A stretch of DNA of 64,000 nucleotides, from positions 44,392,001-44,456,000 of the forward strand of contig OZ231127.1 of assembly GCA_965153355.1 (NCBI GenBank). Direction: 5' to 3'. A program made the position numbers and the translations under genes. Positions 1-28,200 of this stretch are shown piece after piece. The notes beneath the pieces are model-generated. The model worked only from the letters and a program-made list of their open reading frames with translations, was not told where the DNA came from and did no database searches. This DNA comes from Flaccisagitta enflata. Lineage: Eukaryota; Chaetognatha; Sagittoidea; Aphragmophora. Numbering within the stretch: position 1 is the first letter of the stretch; each line of letters starts with the position of its first letter.

Positions 1-41
1 ATTGATAAATGGATGAAAAAAACGTGTTTTGTAAAATAAAG

Positions 42-272
42 AGTGGGGAAGGGCAGGAGTGGGGAAGGGCAGGAGTGGGGAAGGGCGAGTGGGCAAGGGC
101 GAGTGGGGAAGGGCGAGTGGGGAAGGGCGAGTTGGGCAGGGGCAGGGGCAGTGGGAGAGGAAGAGTGGCTCAATTTCAGAGACTGTCTGCATTAAATTTG
201 TGTTTCCCATAGCCATTCTGCATTTCCCCTTCCCCACTCCTGCCCTTCCCCACTCCTGCCCTTCCCCACTAC
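42..272. repeat. G-rich 15-bp tandem repeat with an inverted copy
   Basis: Positions 42-150 hold about seven units of the form GTGGGGAAGGGCGAG or GTGGGGAAGGGCAGGA; 228-272 hold the exact reverse complement of the GGGCAGGAGTGGGGAA version. The strands could fold into a stem around a 70-nt loop. It lies in a MED13 intron; the frames open across it are a by-product of the 15-bp period. Confidence 0.8.
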
Positions 273-451
273 TCGAGAAGGGTAATATTCTTAACAACTG
301 CCCAAATTTTTAGCGATAGTCTTTAAAAAAATAGGTCCTCTTTTTAAAAATTACTTGCTAAAAACTGTTAAAAACATTTTTTAGCTTGCCCCCCCCTGGG
401 AATTTGTCTAAAATCCTTTTTCACTCCTAACTTAATAGAAAGAAATAAGAA

Positions 452-722
452 TAGTCGCAAAAGCGTTAGATGGTCAGCGGTACCCGTTGCCCCTATGTGA
501 GTGTATGTGGGTGTGAGGTGGTAAGAGGGGCAGCGGCCCCGAAGGAAATTGAGCCCTGAGCCTGGGATTCAAGCTCGAGACTGTGATTTGGGCTTGAGGC
601 TGCGATTTGAGCTTTGAAGTCAGGGGGGGGGGACGGAGGAGGAGGAGGAGGAGAAGGAGAAGGAGAAAATTTCTCCCTGTGTGAAAGCATAGGTCATCGG
701 CCCCTTCGGGGCCGCTACCCAA
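452..722 (-). mobile_element. F1-family interspersed element, copy 1
   Basis: One end is AGTCGCAAAAGCGTTAGATG followed by GTCAGCGGTACCCGTTGCC; the other ends ATAGGTCATCGGCCCCTTCG followed by GGGCCGCTACCC. The core is a short run of TTGGGCTTGAGGCTGCGA-like units plus a GGA/GAGAAG purine tract. The same architecture lies inverted at 29,199-29,556. Confidence 0.7.
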
Positions 723-774
723 AAAACAAAACAAAATTTTTAGATTTCATGGAATATGTTGGGTAGGACCCCTT

Positions 775-1499
775 TTTGTGCAGCGGCCCCGAAGAGGACA
801 AAGTCCCGTAGAACACAGGGAGAATCTGTCTGTCCATCCGTATTTCCATTTATCTGTCCGTCCCCCCCAGCCCTATCCTCAGGGCTTTGTCTCCCTTGGG
901 ACCAAATCCAAACTACATGGCCCAAATCCAAGCAAAATAACCCAAATCCAAGCAAATTGGTCCAAATCTGGCTAGAAAACCTAAATTTTGGTCTTAGACC
1001 TAGATTCTGGCTTCTAATACCTAGATTCTGGCTTCTAAAACCCACATCCTAGCCTTAGAGATCCTGATCTTGACCTCTGGGACCCTGATTCTGGCCTCTT
1101 GAGACTCAGGTTCTGGCCTCAAACACCTAAATCCTGGACTCAAGAGACTCAAATCCCGGCATTTGAGACCAAGAAATCATATTCTGGCCTTAAAGACCCA
1201 GATCCTGGCCTGCTACCCCTCAACTTAACCTACAAACTACCAAAGAAGGGCACGGGTGCTGTCCTGCATATAGTGCCCTTTGTCATTTCTCCATGTTACT
1301 CCATGACAGTTTAAATTACAGGGCATCTTGGACAGAGGGAAGGCAGACAGGACGGATGTACAGATGGACAGATTCCCCCCATGTTCTACAGGACTTTGTC
1401 CCCTTCGGGGCCGCTGCCCTGCTCCCCCTTAACCTAAATCACATACTCAAGCAGGGCATGGGTACCGCTGACCACTTACTGCCTTTGGGCTGCTATTAG
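775..1499. mobile_element. F1-family interspersed element, copy 2
   Basis: It starts TGTGCAGCGGCCCCGAAGAG, then AAGTCCCGTAGAACACAGGG. The far half has the inverted counterpart CCCATGTTCTACAGGACTTT, GGGGCCGCTGCC, then GGGTACCGCTGACCAC. The core is a degenerate ATCCTGGCCTCnnAGACCCA tandem repeat. No coding domain was seen. Confidence 0.7.
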
Positions 1500-1518
1500 C
1501 CTTCCCAGCGGCATGAGT

Positions 1519-1866
1519 TTTTGGGCAGCGGCCCCAAAGGGCCGATGTCCTGTAGGACACAGAGGTGAATTTCCAGACATCCGTAACGCCGTACAAACGT
1601 CCCCCCCTGAAGCTTCTCAAGCCTCAAATTCCCATTGAATTACATGGGAAATTGACAAAATACAAACTCCCCATTGAAAAACAAAAGAAAATTAAAAAAA
1701 AAAAATGATTCCCATTGAATAACATAGAAAATTAATGAAAATTGAGAAAAATTTAAATTTTTTTCCCTTTGGGGCCGTTGCCCTGCTCTCACTCCAATCC
1801 TTCAGCTAATCTCTCCAAGCAGGGCATCAGGTACCGCTGACCATGTGCTATCCTTGGATGATTTGT
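1519..1866. mobile_element. F1-family interspersed element, copy 3
   Basis: It starts TTGGGCAGCGGCCCCAAAGG and CCGATGTCCTGTAGGACACA; it ends GGGGCCGTTGCCCTGCTCTC, AGGTACCGCTGACCATGTGC, TATCCTTGGATGA. The core has TCCCATTGAATAACATGG-like units. The remaining sequence to 2,157 shows nothing recognisable. Confidence 0.7.
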
Positions 1867-2157
1867 TATTCGTGCCTTAGGCGACTTTTCATTGCGAATT
1901 ATAAAATAATATTTTAAAGCCATTTTTCAAAATTCTGTCTGACAGAAAAACAGAAGTAGAGAAAAATCCGACTGATGAGAGCACGTTTTGCAGGAAGCTG
2001 TTGATGCGCGGTGTGACGCAGGAATGTGGAAGTGGTTGACTGCTGTTGGTGGGAGAGATATTACTAGCAGATTTTAATTTAAGAAAGAGAGCGGGAGCGG
2101 TGGAAGCGGCCTTAAAATACTTAGTTGTACAAAGCTCCAACATGTCATACGTCATAC

Positions 2158-18030
<15,873 letters not shown>

Positions 18031-18400
18031 TTTTGCCGTTTGGGTATCCTCACCGGATACACAGTAGCGGCAGAGTTAAGTTTTTTTTAGCGTTTTCCCC
18101 AAAGCAACGCCGTAAGCCACGGGAGAGAGGTTTGTTGCTTTCCCCCTCACTCTCCCGCGGCGCGCAGTTTTAGGGCGAACTTCCGTTTAGGGAATCAAGG
18201 GAGGGGAGAGATGTTGAAGAACAGATAACGGCTCTATGAAATAGTCGTATAAACAGAAAGTTCCAAATGATAAGAAAGCGTCGTCACTAAGTCACCGAGG
18301 CGGCGGCACAGGACGAAGATCCTCATTTTTGTTTTTGCGCGCACGGCCGCACGCGTTTTGCACGCGTTTTGCACGCGTCTGACGCGCTAGAAAACCTGGA
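18031..18400 (-). promoter_or_regulatory. MED13 upstream region with three ACGCGT motifs
   Basis: The CG-rich stretch upstream of the MED13 start contains ACGCGT at 18,351, 18,362 and 18,373, spaced exactly 11 bp, followed by GACGCGC. Its place (about 320 bp from the start codon) and CpG richness suggest a promoter; no TATA box or mapped transcription start is visible. Confidence 0.4.
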
Positions 18401-20200
18401 CATTAGCGAAATCAGGGAATTAAACGAGGGAGTTGGCGGTCTCAGATAACAAAGATTAGGTCCTTCAATCAATCGCGGCCAATCTTCAGTGAGACGTCAA
18501 GTAGAAACATAAATCGCAACATCAGGAGGGCTTCAAAACTAAGCAAGGGTCCCAAGCAACTTGATTTGAAGGTCGAGATCTATACCCAAATTAAACATAA
18601 TCGATACTATCAAAAGTTTATCGCTACATGTATTGTATGTACATGTACATTGTATGTACATGTACTGTATGTTTATCGCTACATGTACATGTATTTCACT
18701 GGCAGAGCATATTTTGCCGACCCCCGATTTTTCCAGGATTTTATCAAGAGGTTAAACGTAAATGGTCACTTGTTTTGCCGTATGATTCGGGTAATGTAAT
18801 GGCTGACAGCCGCGTTAGAGCCTAGTTAAGGGAGGGGTGCAATTTCAGAACTGAGATGGGTTTCCATAGAGAGTTGTGTTTGTGATACGATTTAGGTTAG
18901 ATATTTTGGCTCCATCACTATCAGTTATTACTAAATGTTAAACGCAATCTTACCCTAAACATTCTTCTAAATTGAACAAGAAGCGTGGGTTACATTAAGT
19001 CATTTTGAGCTTTCTAGAAAACTTGGCCGGCGAAGTATACATACAAGGCACCTAAACATGATGACAAATGAACCAACGATGGAACGTCAGTCACTTTAAA
19101 GGTAACGGTTGGTGCGTCCATCTTCTAACGTAACAACCATCACTTATCAATGACTAGGCCCTCGATTCCCTCATTAAAACTTTCCATGCAGAGAAATTGA
19201 TGTAAGGGACAAAATCTTGCATACCCTCACACTTCCAAGCGCATGCCCATCCTCACCATGGCGAAGCGGTCCTTGGTCTAGGAAGGGTTACTTGGGGCGC
19301 TTGGGCACGCCTGCCTTGTCTTGAATGAAGAATGAGTCAGTTGGATATTGATGGATTTGTATTGCATCTAGGAGAGGGAACAGGCTCGAAGTAGTTACGG
19401 TGTTGATGGTTGATAAACGGTGTTGATCATTGAAGACTACGCTGACCATACTACCCTATACAAATCCAGTGACACCTCAAAACAGGAAAGGAGAGTAACA
19501 CTGTTGATGTACATCGTGCATATAAGAATGACAATAAGGTTAATGATCACTGGGACTGATATTTTGACAGTGAAAGAGCTAACAATGATCGAAGCTATGA
19601 CTACTTCACGGTAATATTCATCACATTCTTCCATGGCATTGATAGAGTCCAGCCATGCTACTTTTACAGCTTTCCATCCCTTACATACTTCCCCTCGTCG
19701 GCTACATACGTCCTCGGATGTAAAATTACGACGAAACAAAAAAACATACGACAAACCGGATGAAAAACGGACAAGCCGAGAGGAGAAGTGGTAAAATGTC
19801 TGTTTTCATTTGTCTTTTAATATTTCAATAGCGTAACCCAATGTGAAACTTTGATGAGAAGACAAAACAGCGATCCACCAGTATCCAGAGAGAAAGAGAG
19901 CAATTTGTTCATCTTGACTTTGAAACGTAAAAGTGGTCATGACGAACAATGGAGATGTCGGAGATCTTCTCGAGAAGACGGAGATATCTAAGAGTCACTT
20001 TGTCTTCTTAGAACCGGTAGGAGGCTGGGAAGATGAAGATGTTGACTGCATAACCGTTGACGACGGTTATCGCAGCCGAAGATAGCGGCGTTGGCAATGG
20101 TTTTGATAGGTGCGCAAAGGGGAGAAGGTTGCAAGTCCATAACAGAAGCAGCAGCTAAGGCTTTGCTTTCACTGGCGTAGATGGAATGACGGCGCACAGA
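18401..20200. other. Intergenic, no gene recognised
   Basis: Apart from a run of ACATGTACAT/TGTATG palindromic words at 18,626-18,692, I see no repeat family, RNA gene or protein-like open frame longer than about 100 residues. Confidence 0.55.
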
Positions 20201-20204
20201 TATT

Positions 20205-20580
20205 GCCCATCCGTTGGCGACAGATGAACAAGAAAGTGACGAGGACGGCGTGCAGATTAGGGTGACCCTAGTGCAGATGTTGCTTATCCGTTGGCGACAG
20301 ATAAACAAGAAATTGACGAAGACATCCCAGAATGTAATGACGGCTATGGGTGACCTTGACCGCCCATCGGCGAAGGACAGCCAAAGATGGAGAGAGAGAA
20401 AACTGGATCCGAAGGCGTTGTGGAATAGCAACGATGTCAACCGGCAGTTGTTTATCGTCGTCGTCTTCCTCGTCGTCGTCTCCGTCATCGTTTTCATCTT
20501 CGTCGTCGTCGTTTCCGTCATCGTTTTCATCGTCGTCGTCGTCGTCGTTTTCATCGTCATGGAGAGGATCGATGGGAAAG
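20205..20580. other. Unclassified open region with local duplication and GTC repeats
   Basis: A 41-bp segment at 20,205-20,245 (ATCCGTTGGCGACAGATGAA...) is repeated with changes at 20,280-20,320. It is followed by (TCGTCG/TCATCG)n at 20,455-20,560. Frames of 185-190 residues are open on both strands, but those crossing the triplet repeat are Val/Ile or Thr/Met low complexity, and the rest resembles no family I know. It may be a decayed coding or repeat sequence. Confidence 0.3.
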
Positions 20581-20643
20581 GAGGTAGATCTTTAAAAAGC
20601 TTGAAAATTTCCTACCCCGACACGGAGGGGATCCCGACATTTT

Positions 20644-20673
20644 CGAAAATCATCGAACGTTCGATGATTTTCG
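20644..20673. repeat. Perfect 30-bp palindrome
   Basis: CGAAAATCATCGAAC followed by its exact reverse complement, with no spacer. It stands just before the truncated left end of an F1 element. Confidence 0.9.
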
Positions 20674-21396
20674 TTCAGAACATAGGGGAATTCGTCTGTC
20701 TGTCTGGTTCAGGCGTCTGTATGTCTGTAATAGTTCGTTCTCTGCCCCATTCACAGGCTTTGTCTTTTTGAGTGTAACCACAAATGGCTCAAATCCAAGC
20801 AAAAAAATGGGCAAAATCCACAAATGTACCATAGAAAACTCAATTGGTCAAATTAATTTATTTTGGCCCCTAAGATCTAGATCCTGGTTTCTAATAACGG
20901 ATTCTGGGCCATTAAACTCTAATCCTAGCCTCCCAGAGATTCAGATTCTGCCTCAGGTGACCCAGATTCTGGGCCCTCCAGGACCCAGGACCTGGCCTCA
21001 AGGCCCTAAATCCTGGCCTCAGAGACCCAAATCCTGGCCTCAGAGACTCCAACCCTGGCCTCTGAGACCCAGATTCTGGCCTCAGAGACTTAGATCCTGG
21101 CCTGCTCCCCCCCTCTACTTAACCTACAAACTTCTCAAGAAGAGCAGGGGTACCCTTGTCCATATACTGCCTTTTGTCATTTCTCCATGTAATTCAATGA
21201 GAGTTTGAATAACAGGGCTTCCTAGACAGAAGGAAGGCTGAGAGAAGGACGGACGGACGGACAGATTTCCCTCTCAAACATGGAGGACTTTGTCCCCTTC
21301 AGGGCCGCTGCCCTGCTCCCTCTCAACCTAAATCACATACTACTCAAGCAGGGCACGGGTACCGCTGACCACTTACTGCCTTTGGGCTGCTATTAA
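20674..21396. mobile_element. F1-family element, copy 6 (left end degraded)
   Basis: Core of CCTGGCCTCAGAGACCCAAA tandem units at about 20,870-21,110. The right part has GGACTTTGTCCCCTTCAGGG, CCGCTGCCCTGCTCC and GGGTACCGCTGACCACTTAC. It closely resembles copy 2. Confidence 0.7.
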
Positions 21397-22116
21397 GGTT
21401 TTCCGCTCCTGCTCACCCGACCGCAACTAATGCTGCCATGTGTATGGCCTTGTTCATGTTAGCTAAATTGCTATTGATACAGACTATCAGCAAAGTCTCA
21501 TTCGAAAAAAAATTCACAATCATCTTTAAAGGTAACAGGGTGACCATACAATTTCGTACTTGGTGTATAGATTGAAAAGCATACTTGTTATGGGAGTAAA
21601 GAGCAAAAATTTGAACCAGAGTTTCCCAGATAGTCATACTAAATGTAGAAATAAAGAACAGCTGATATAGTTTGCATACATAGCCATGACTTGAACTTAA
21701 GAAAAAATGGGTAATCAGATTTTGACAAGATTTTATCTGCAGAGCGTTGTTTATTCAAAAATGAAGGTTTTTGCAACTTTATTGGCACCAAGATGGATTG
21801 TTTGGGAATGAATATATCAACAAAAGTGATATATCAATCCAATTTAGACAAGAGATTGATTTTTTTTACCAAAAAAAGAAATCTTTTGTAAATATCTACT
21901 TACATCCCTGTTGGTCTAAAAATGTATTCTGTTGTCTACCAGTCATCATTTTTCCTTATACATAATCTTTAATTTTGAACATTAACTTGAAAGAATTTCT
22001 CCAAATCTAGGTGTCTTTTCTAAAGATTTGATAGCTAGTACAAGATTTTTTGCACACCCTGTTAAAAACAAGGCATTGATTGGAGTGAGACAAGGTTACC
22101 GCGCGAATCCATAGAA

Positions 22117-22432
22117 AAGACGCATCTCTATAAGAGGCTTTGTCTGTCCATCCGTCCAGCCGTCCATTGGTCCGTCCATTGGTCCATCTGTCGGTTCGTA
22201 ACACACGAGTCGAATCCGTCCAGCCGTCCATTGGTCCGTCCATTGGTCCATCTGTCGGTTCGTAACACACGAGTCGAAAGAGGGTAGAACTCAAGAAAAT
22301 CACCCAAAATGTTAGGTCATTGCATCATTCCACATGATTGATGCATTATTGCATCATTCTGCATGACTTGTCAGTTCATTAACGAGATAAGCAGCATGTG
22401 AATGCAACGTTGTACCCCCAGGTTACTTGTTA
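22117..22432. mobile_element. F3-family element, copy 1, with a 64-bp internal duplication
   Basis: Starts GACGCATCTCTATAAGAGGC, TTTGTCTGTCCATCCG; ends AATGCAACGTTGTACCCCCA, GGTTACTTGTT. A segment containing GTCCATTGGTCCATCTGTCG, GTTCGTAACACACGAGTCGAA occurs twice in tandem (about 22,150 and 22,217). The full family form is seen at 31,198-31,532. Confidence 0.65.
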
Positions 22433-22439
22433 AATGCCG

Positions 22440-24870
22440 ATTTTACCCATTTTTTTATTCATTTCAAGCAAAATGCTTTGCGTTATTGGAATGCCTTGCT
22501 TTTAAGCTCCCAGGATCAAAAAGAAAAAGTTTTTAATCATGAGGCGTTTAGGTGTAGTAAAAGAATAGTAAGAATAATCAGAAAGATTGAGTCGCGTGTC
22601 CCCGACTAAAAATGTAAAACGATGTCAAACGCTAAATTGCCATAACAATGGTCAGCCTTTCTCCTGTTTTTGATGCGGGCCTCAAAGATGTTTCGTGATC
22701 ATGTAGGACGACATTTCTTTACCGGAGTAAAAAAGTCATAATACAGTATAAAGGGGCCATTGTGGCCCCGAGTGAGCTCTGTCACCAAGCTGTTGTTCAA
22801 ATATGCCACTTCCACCAAAGTATTGAAAGAAATTGCTTGGTCACGCCAACTAAATTGGAAACCTTGCACCAATCCATGTCAGCGAGAGTTCATGTGTTAA
22901 TTGCTCATAAGACATACTGGATATCTACACCATTGAACGTTTAGAATAGTTCTTTACTTTTCATGACAATGAATGAACTGCTACTCTTTCTGGTGCAACA
23001 TTTACTTCCTAGGTAGAAATTGATACAATTAATGATATTGTCTATATCACGCTACAACCCACTTCCCACATTTTGACATTCTGCAAACAAGTATTGTAAT
23101 TTTTTATACAGGAAGGGCAAGGGTGGACTGAAGAAAAGATTTTTATGCCGATGCATCGATATTCTTCTCGAACGGGAATGTACCACACTTTTGTCTCATT
23201 TGTATATTTGAATCCAGTATCTTCCACAGTCAGTAAGACTTGCCAAGCATGGTAGCTGCTGCTAGTTACCACGCCGTCACAATCGGGCCTACCAATAACT
23301 TGAAACTTCTTTGGCGGATCAAAACACCAACCCTCAGAGCGAGTTGAAAATCCGATTCTCCCCAGGGTTACCTATTGATAGATAAATAAGGCTGGATACT
23401 TGGACAATGAGTAGTCGCTTGCGGGTGGGCAGGGGCAATGAGGCGGGTGGACAGAGGGAGTACTGCAAATTGGTAGGAGCTGAATTGTGTGTGGGCTGGG
23501 ACTGTAATGCTCAAAATCCACCATTAGCATTTTGGCCAATTTCGCGTCGTCCAAAATTTCACATTACCAACGGACCTTCAGACGAACCGTCTTGGATAGT
23601 CGCTTAGCAGGCGACTAGCTAAAAACAAAGCCAAGTAGGCCACATTTACGTACTCTTTGAATGACTGTTTTTTTATGAATGAATGTTTTTTCTATGAATG
23701 AATGTTTTATGAATTGATGTTTTATTGAATGAATTACTAATTGTATGATACTGGGTTCGGCCCACTTGTAGAAAAAATGCATGATTTTGATGTTTTTAAT
23801 GAATGGGTTACCGACAGACCAATCGATCAATCTATTAACTGACAGCCCATTATAGATATGCGAGGACGCATCTGAAAATTGTGACTCTATGAAAGGCTTG
23901 TTTGTCCGTCATTCCGTCTCGCCATAATGATCGACTCCATATGTGTTACTTGTTTTGTTTATGATTTGCAATAGAAACAACGAGTAATAGCAAAAAGAAA
24001 GGAGTCCCCAGGTTTCGGTGAGACTCGAAGGAAAAACTTGGTCGAGTCAACTTTTTTCTCTTTCGATTTTTTTCTCTTTTCTCTGAAGTCTGAACGGTAG
24101 CTGCAATCTCATTCTGACACTGAAAAAGCAGTTGCGGCAGTGCGGCAGTTTGACTCAGTTTCGTCGTCATATCTAAGAAAATCTCTAGACCTAGGATCCA
24201 AAAAATTCGTCTCTCACTTTCAATATCATCGACGACCGAACTAAAAATTCGATTTTGTAGAATGTTCTCCGATTCGAATGATTGTCCAAAATTTCAAAGA
24301 GACTAGTCAATATATAGGTCGCGACCAATGACACGAGTAGATTGGGAATGACCGTGCTGATTGCTGACTCATGGTGGAAGTCTACTGTCCGAGACTGCCA
24401 TTTCAGATAACGGACGGGGAAGAAAATACATGCGCATTAGCAGCGCGCTCATTGGGCAAATGATTACTATCTTTTTGACATTGTCTTTTAATCCTAACAT
24501 TTCAGATCCAGTCATTGTTTGACTCTGGCAGGACTACCCCAGTCTCGCGCCAGTAGGCATCGACAGTGACCATGGCATTTGGGCTGAGGTAAAAAAATCT
24601 CAGAAACCCCTAAAGATTCAGTAGAACACAGACCGACGGGAGGACGGACCGACAAAGTGGGGTAAAGAGTCGTAATCGCCAATCTACCAAGTTCTCTCTC
24701 CTGATCCTGACCTGAATATTATCTTTACATGTTAGTCAACTCGTCGTTTTTGTACCACATCCTTTGACAGATTTGATAGCAGCCAATTGCATTCATATCA
24801 TTTCATATCAACTCTCTCGCGCGCGTTGTTGCAAATAGAAACATTAACATAGAAACTTTGACGCAACATA
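22440..24870. other. Intergenic region upstream of the synaptophysin gene
   Basis: It holds a probable F2 relic at about 23,386-23,620 (AAATAAGGCTGGATAC at one end, GTCGCTTAGCAGGCGAC hairpin at the other), a short F3-like piece near 23,860 (GCGAGGACGCATC...ATGAAAGGC) and a TCCGTC-type fragment near 24,630. No gene recognised. No TATA box seen directly before the coding start at 24,874. Confidence 0.45.
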
Positions 24871-24873
24871 AAC

Positions 24874-25242
24874 ATGAATTGGGCCAACGCGAAAACGGAC
24901 GTTTTGAAGGAACCGCGCGGGTTCATGAAAGTCATCCAGTTCTTCTTTAGCATCATGGCTTTCGCGTGCTGCGTGGACTGGCGCGGTCATCTAAAGTTCG
25001 AAATCACATGTCCGGGGAACAAGACCGTGAAAACAGTGAAGACGGTGCAAAAGACTTTCAGTTACCCGTTTGCACTGGACGAAGTTATTTTGACCGGAGC
25101 GGAGGAGCGATGTCCGGATTACGTCGATAAAAAGTTCGACTTTGAAGTGAACGCCGCGAATGACGCCCAATTCTTCGTCTTCATCGGAGTCGTCGCCTTC
25201 GTCGCTTCCATCGTCATCTGCGTCGGATACGTTCTCTACGAG
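24874..25242 (+). CDS. SYP: Synaptophysin exon A (start, TM1, loop 1, TM2)
   Basis: Residues 1-123. ATG at 24,874 gives MNWANAKTDVLKEPRGF, the right length before the conserved KEP motif. The donor TACGAG|GTTTTG is weak at +3 to +6; reading on gives a non-homologous hydrophobic tail ending at 25,498, so splicing at 25,242 is preferred. Confidence 0.88.
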
Positions 25243-28200
25243 GTTTTGATCTCGTTCTTGTTTTGTCAATATTCGCTGCAGTTTTACTTCCAATTTTGTC
25301 AGTTTGTTTACTTTTCCAAACGTGTATTAATGTCATTCGCGCACATGCAAACCCAAGCCCGGGTACACAGCCACCCATGTGGCGGGTGGGCAGGGGCAGT
25401 GATGATAGAAGTGAATTATCTTGTAAGTATTGGGAAAAAAGAGCTGATAACCGCCATAAGTTCGAAAAAAAACAAACAAAAAAACGGAGCAACTGATTGA
25501 CGGACCCATTGACCGACATAGCGAATTAAAATGTAGCGTACTCGCGATAAAAAGTCAAATTATTATTAAGTCGTAACTCATCAAAAACCGATTATCTCAT
25601 TTCCAGTTTTTGCAATTTACTGACGCTCTCTCCTTCGTTCACTCCTTCATTATTACGTTCAGGATGTCTATTTGTCGACCCCTCGTTATGCATGGGGCGA
25701 CCTCATCCTGCACGGTGTGTTGGCGTTCCTGTGGTTCGTCTCCTCCTGCGCCTACGCCGCTTCCATCTGGAAAATCAAAAAGTTCACTTCCTATGCTTGG
25801 GTCAAGGAGGAACTCACAGACTGTCTCAAAGGTACAGCAAGCCTTATTTGGCACTTCGAAATACATTCCTTACCTAGTCCTAGAATTTTCACTCATGTTT
25901 TAGTAAGCAGACAGATACTGGGTGACCATTGCTTTAAAACGGGGCAAGCGCTAGGCCTAATCCTTTTTATCAAAACTATCATGAACTATCTTAAGTGATT
26001 GACACCGCGCAAATAAAATAAAAGACTAACCCCCTCACTGGTTGATAGAAAAGAGAAAAACAAAGCCGGATACACGGCTTTCCCAGTCGCGTGCGGGTGG
26101 GCGGGGCCGTATTTGAGGTCATTTCATCATTTTGGCAGGAGCTGTGAGTAGGGTTATAAAATCCTGGGTAATTGCCACATTTCAAACTTTGTTAGTTTCA
26201 GGAAAATAACAAATGCTTCGCGATGTTCTACCACTTCTATAATGAAAAGATATATCCAGAGGTATCAACACCTGGCCTGATTATCATGCACAATCATCAA
26301 CTGGACACTCGTATTGACTAACACCTAAAAAATCGCGAGTTTATTCATTTAAAAACGATTTTAACAGATCATCAATTAATTTTCAACTTTGCAGTTAGTT
26401 TCACACAAAGTGTATGCGGGCTTGTCTTGGATTCACTATCAGGGACCTGCTCTGTAAAAAATGTGAGCCAGAGAAAAAAACCGCACCCAAATCGGTTCAC
26501 GCTGAGCAACGCTAGAGCCTCGCATGTGTTAAAAAAATTTATTCAGCGAAAATTCATCAAGGTTGTTGTCTTGTTTCGGCGCCGCGAAATTGCGGCTGTT
26601 ACAAATACTGTTTAGAGGAAGATTATTTCTTCTTGTACCATTTCTCAAGATGATAACTGATAAAATATACATTTCAGCATATCATTCGAATCCTCTTTTC
26701 ATGAAGAATATGAAAATAATGGTTCCCCATTGACTACGTCACTCATAGAGGCCTCCAAGCCCTCGTCAACTGCTTCCTCAACAACTCCAGCAACAATCTG
26801 TAGACAACAACCACCATTACGGAGAAACCACTTGACCAACCTTCATCAAACTTAGTAGGAACCTACCACCATTTCGCTGATACACCCTGAATGCATAAAC
26901 AACACACTCAAGCCCCTGCAATGGCTCGTCAACTGCTTCATCCATGCCCATGCATCTGCAACTTCAAGCAGTCATAACTAAAAAAATACATGGCCAAATT
27001 TGATAAAATTTCTCATGCAGCTATATCTAGTCAGCGTCTTCACTCTCAAAAAAATTTGGGGCCCTTGAACATCATATTGGCCAACAGCATCCACTGAAGG
27101 CACTATCAACTTTACACGACCATATCTCAGGAACGACCCGGCAAATATCTATGAAATTTTGCATGATCAGTTAACTGAACATCACACACATACTCGCCAA
27201 ATTTCAACATGCTCGACCAACAGCTTTGTCAATCTGTCCGTCAACTGCATCCTTTGAAGTCACAGTCAACTTCAATCAGCCATTTTCCAGGAAGATGACA
27301 AATAAAGTATATGTTTGAGCATTTGAATCCTCTTTTCAAGAAGAATATGAAAATAATATTGGATATTATTTTCTCAAAAAGCTGTGACCGCAGACCCAAA
27401 AACCTTGACCACAGACTCGAAAATCGAGACCATAAACTTGAAACTTGCAATCACAAACTCGGAAATCACGCCCACAGACTCGGAAATCGCGCCCACAGAC
27501 TCGGAAATCGTGCCCACAGACTCAGAAATCGCGCCTACAGATTGGAAAACGCTCCCACCGATGCAGATATCACGCCCTCCGACTCAAAAATTGCGCCCAC
27601 AGACTCAAAAATCGCGCCCACAGACTCGAAATTAGTGTCCACAGGCTCAGAAATTGCGCCCACAGATTGGAAAACGCTCCCATCAATGCGGATATCACAC
27701 CCACCAACTTGAAAATTGCGCCCACAGACTCAAAAATTGCGCTCACAGACTCAAAAATTGCGCCCACAGACTCGAAATTCGCGCCCACAGGCTCGGAAAA
27801 TGAGACCACAGACTCGGAAATTGAGACCACAGACTCGAAAATCGAGCCCAGACTCGAAAATCGCGCTTACATACTCAAAAATCGCACTCACAGACTCGAA
27901 AATTGCGCTCACAGACTCGAAAATTGAGACCACAGGCTCGGAAATTGCGCCCACAGGCTCAGAAATTGCGCCCACAGACTCAGAAATGGAGACCTCAGAC
28001 TCATAAATTGCGCCCACAGACTCGGTAATCGCGCCCACAGACTCAGAAATTGAGACCTCAGAATCGGAAATTGAGACCACAGATTCGGTAATCGCGCCCA
28101 GAGACTCGAAAATCGCGCTCGAAGACTCAAAAATCGCGCTCACCAACTCGAAAATTGCGCCCACAGATTCAAAAATTGTGTCCACAGGCTCGGAAAATGA

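Noticed and set aside
18626-18692. ACATGTACATGTATGT run as a regulatory palindrome array
   Set aside because: Short, low-complexity TGTA/CATG repeat with no link to a gene start.
24874-25498. Unspliced 208-residue reading of synaptophysin exon A
   Set aside because: Beyond 25,242 the sequence loses similarity, whereas splicing to 25,663 restores the third membrane span.
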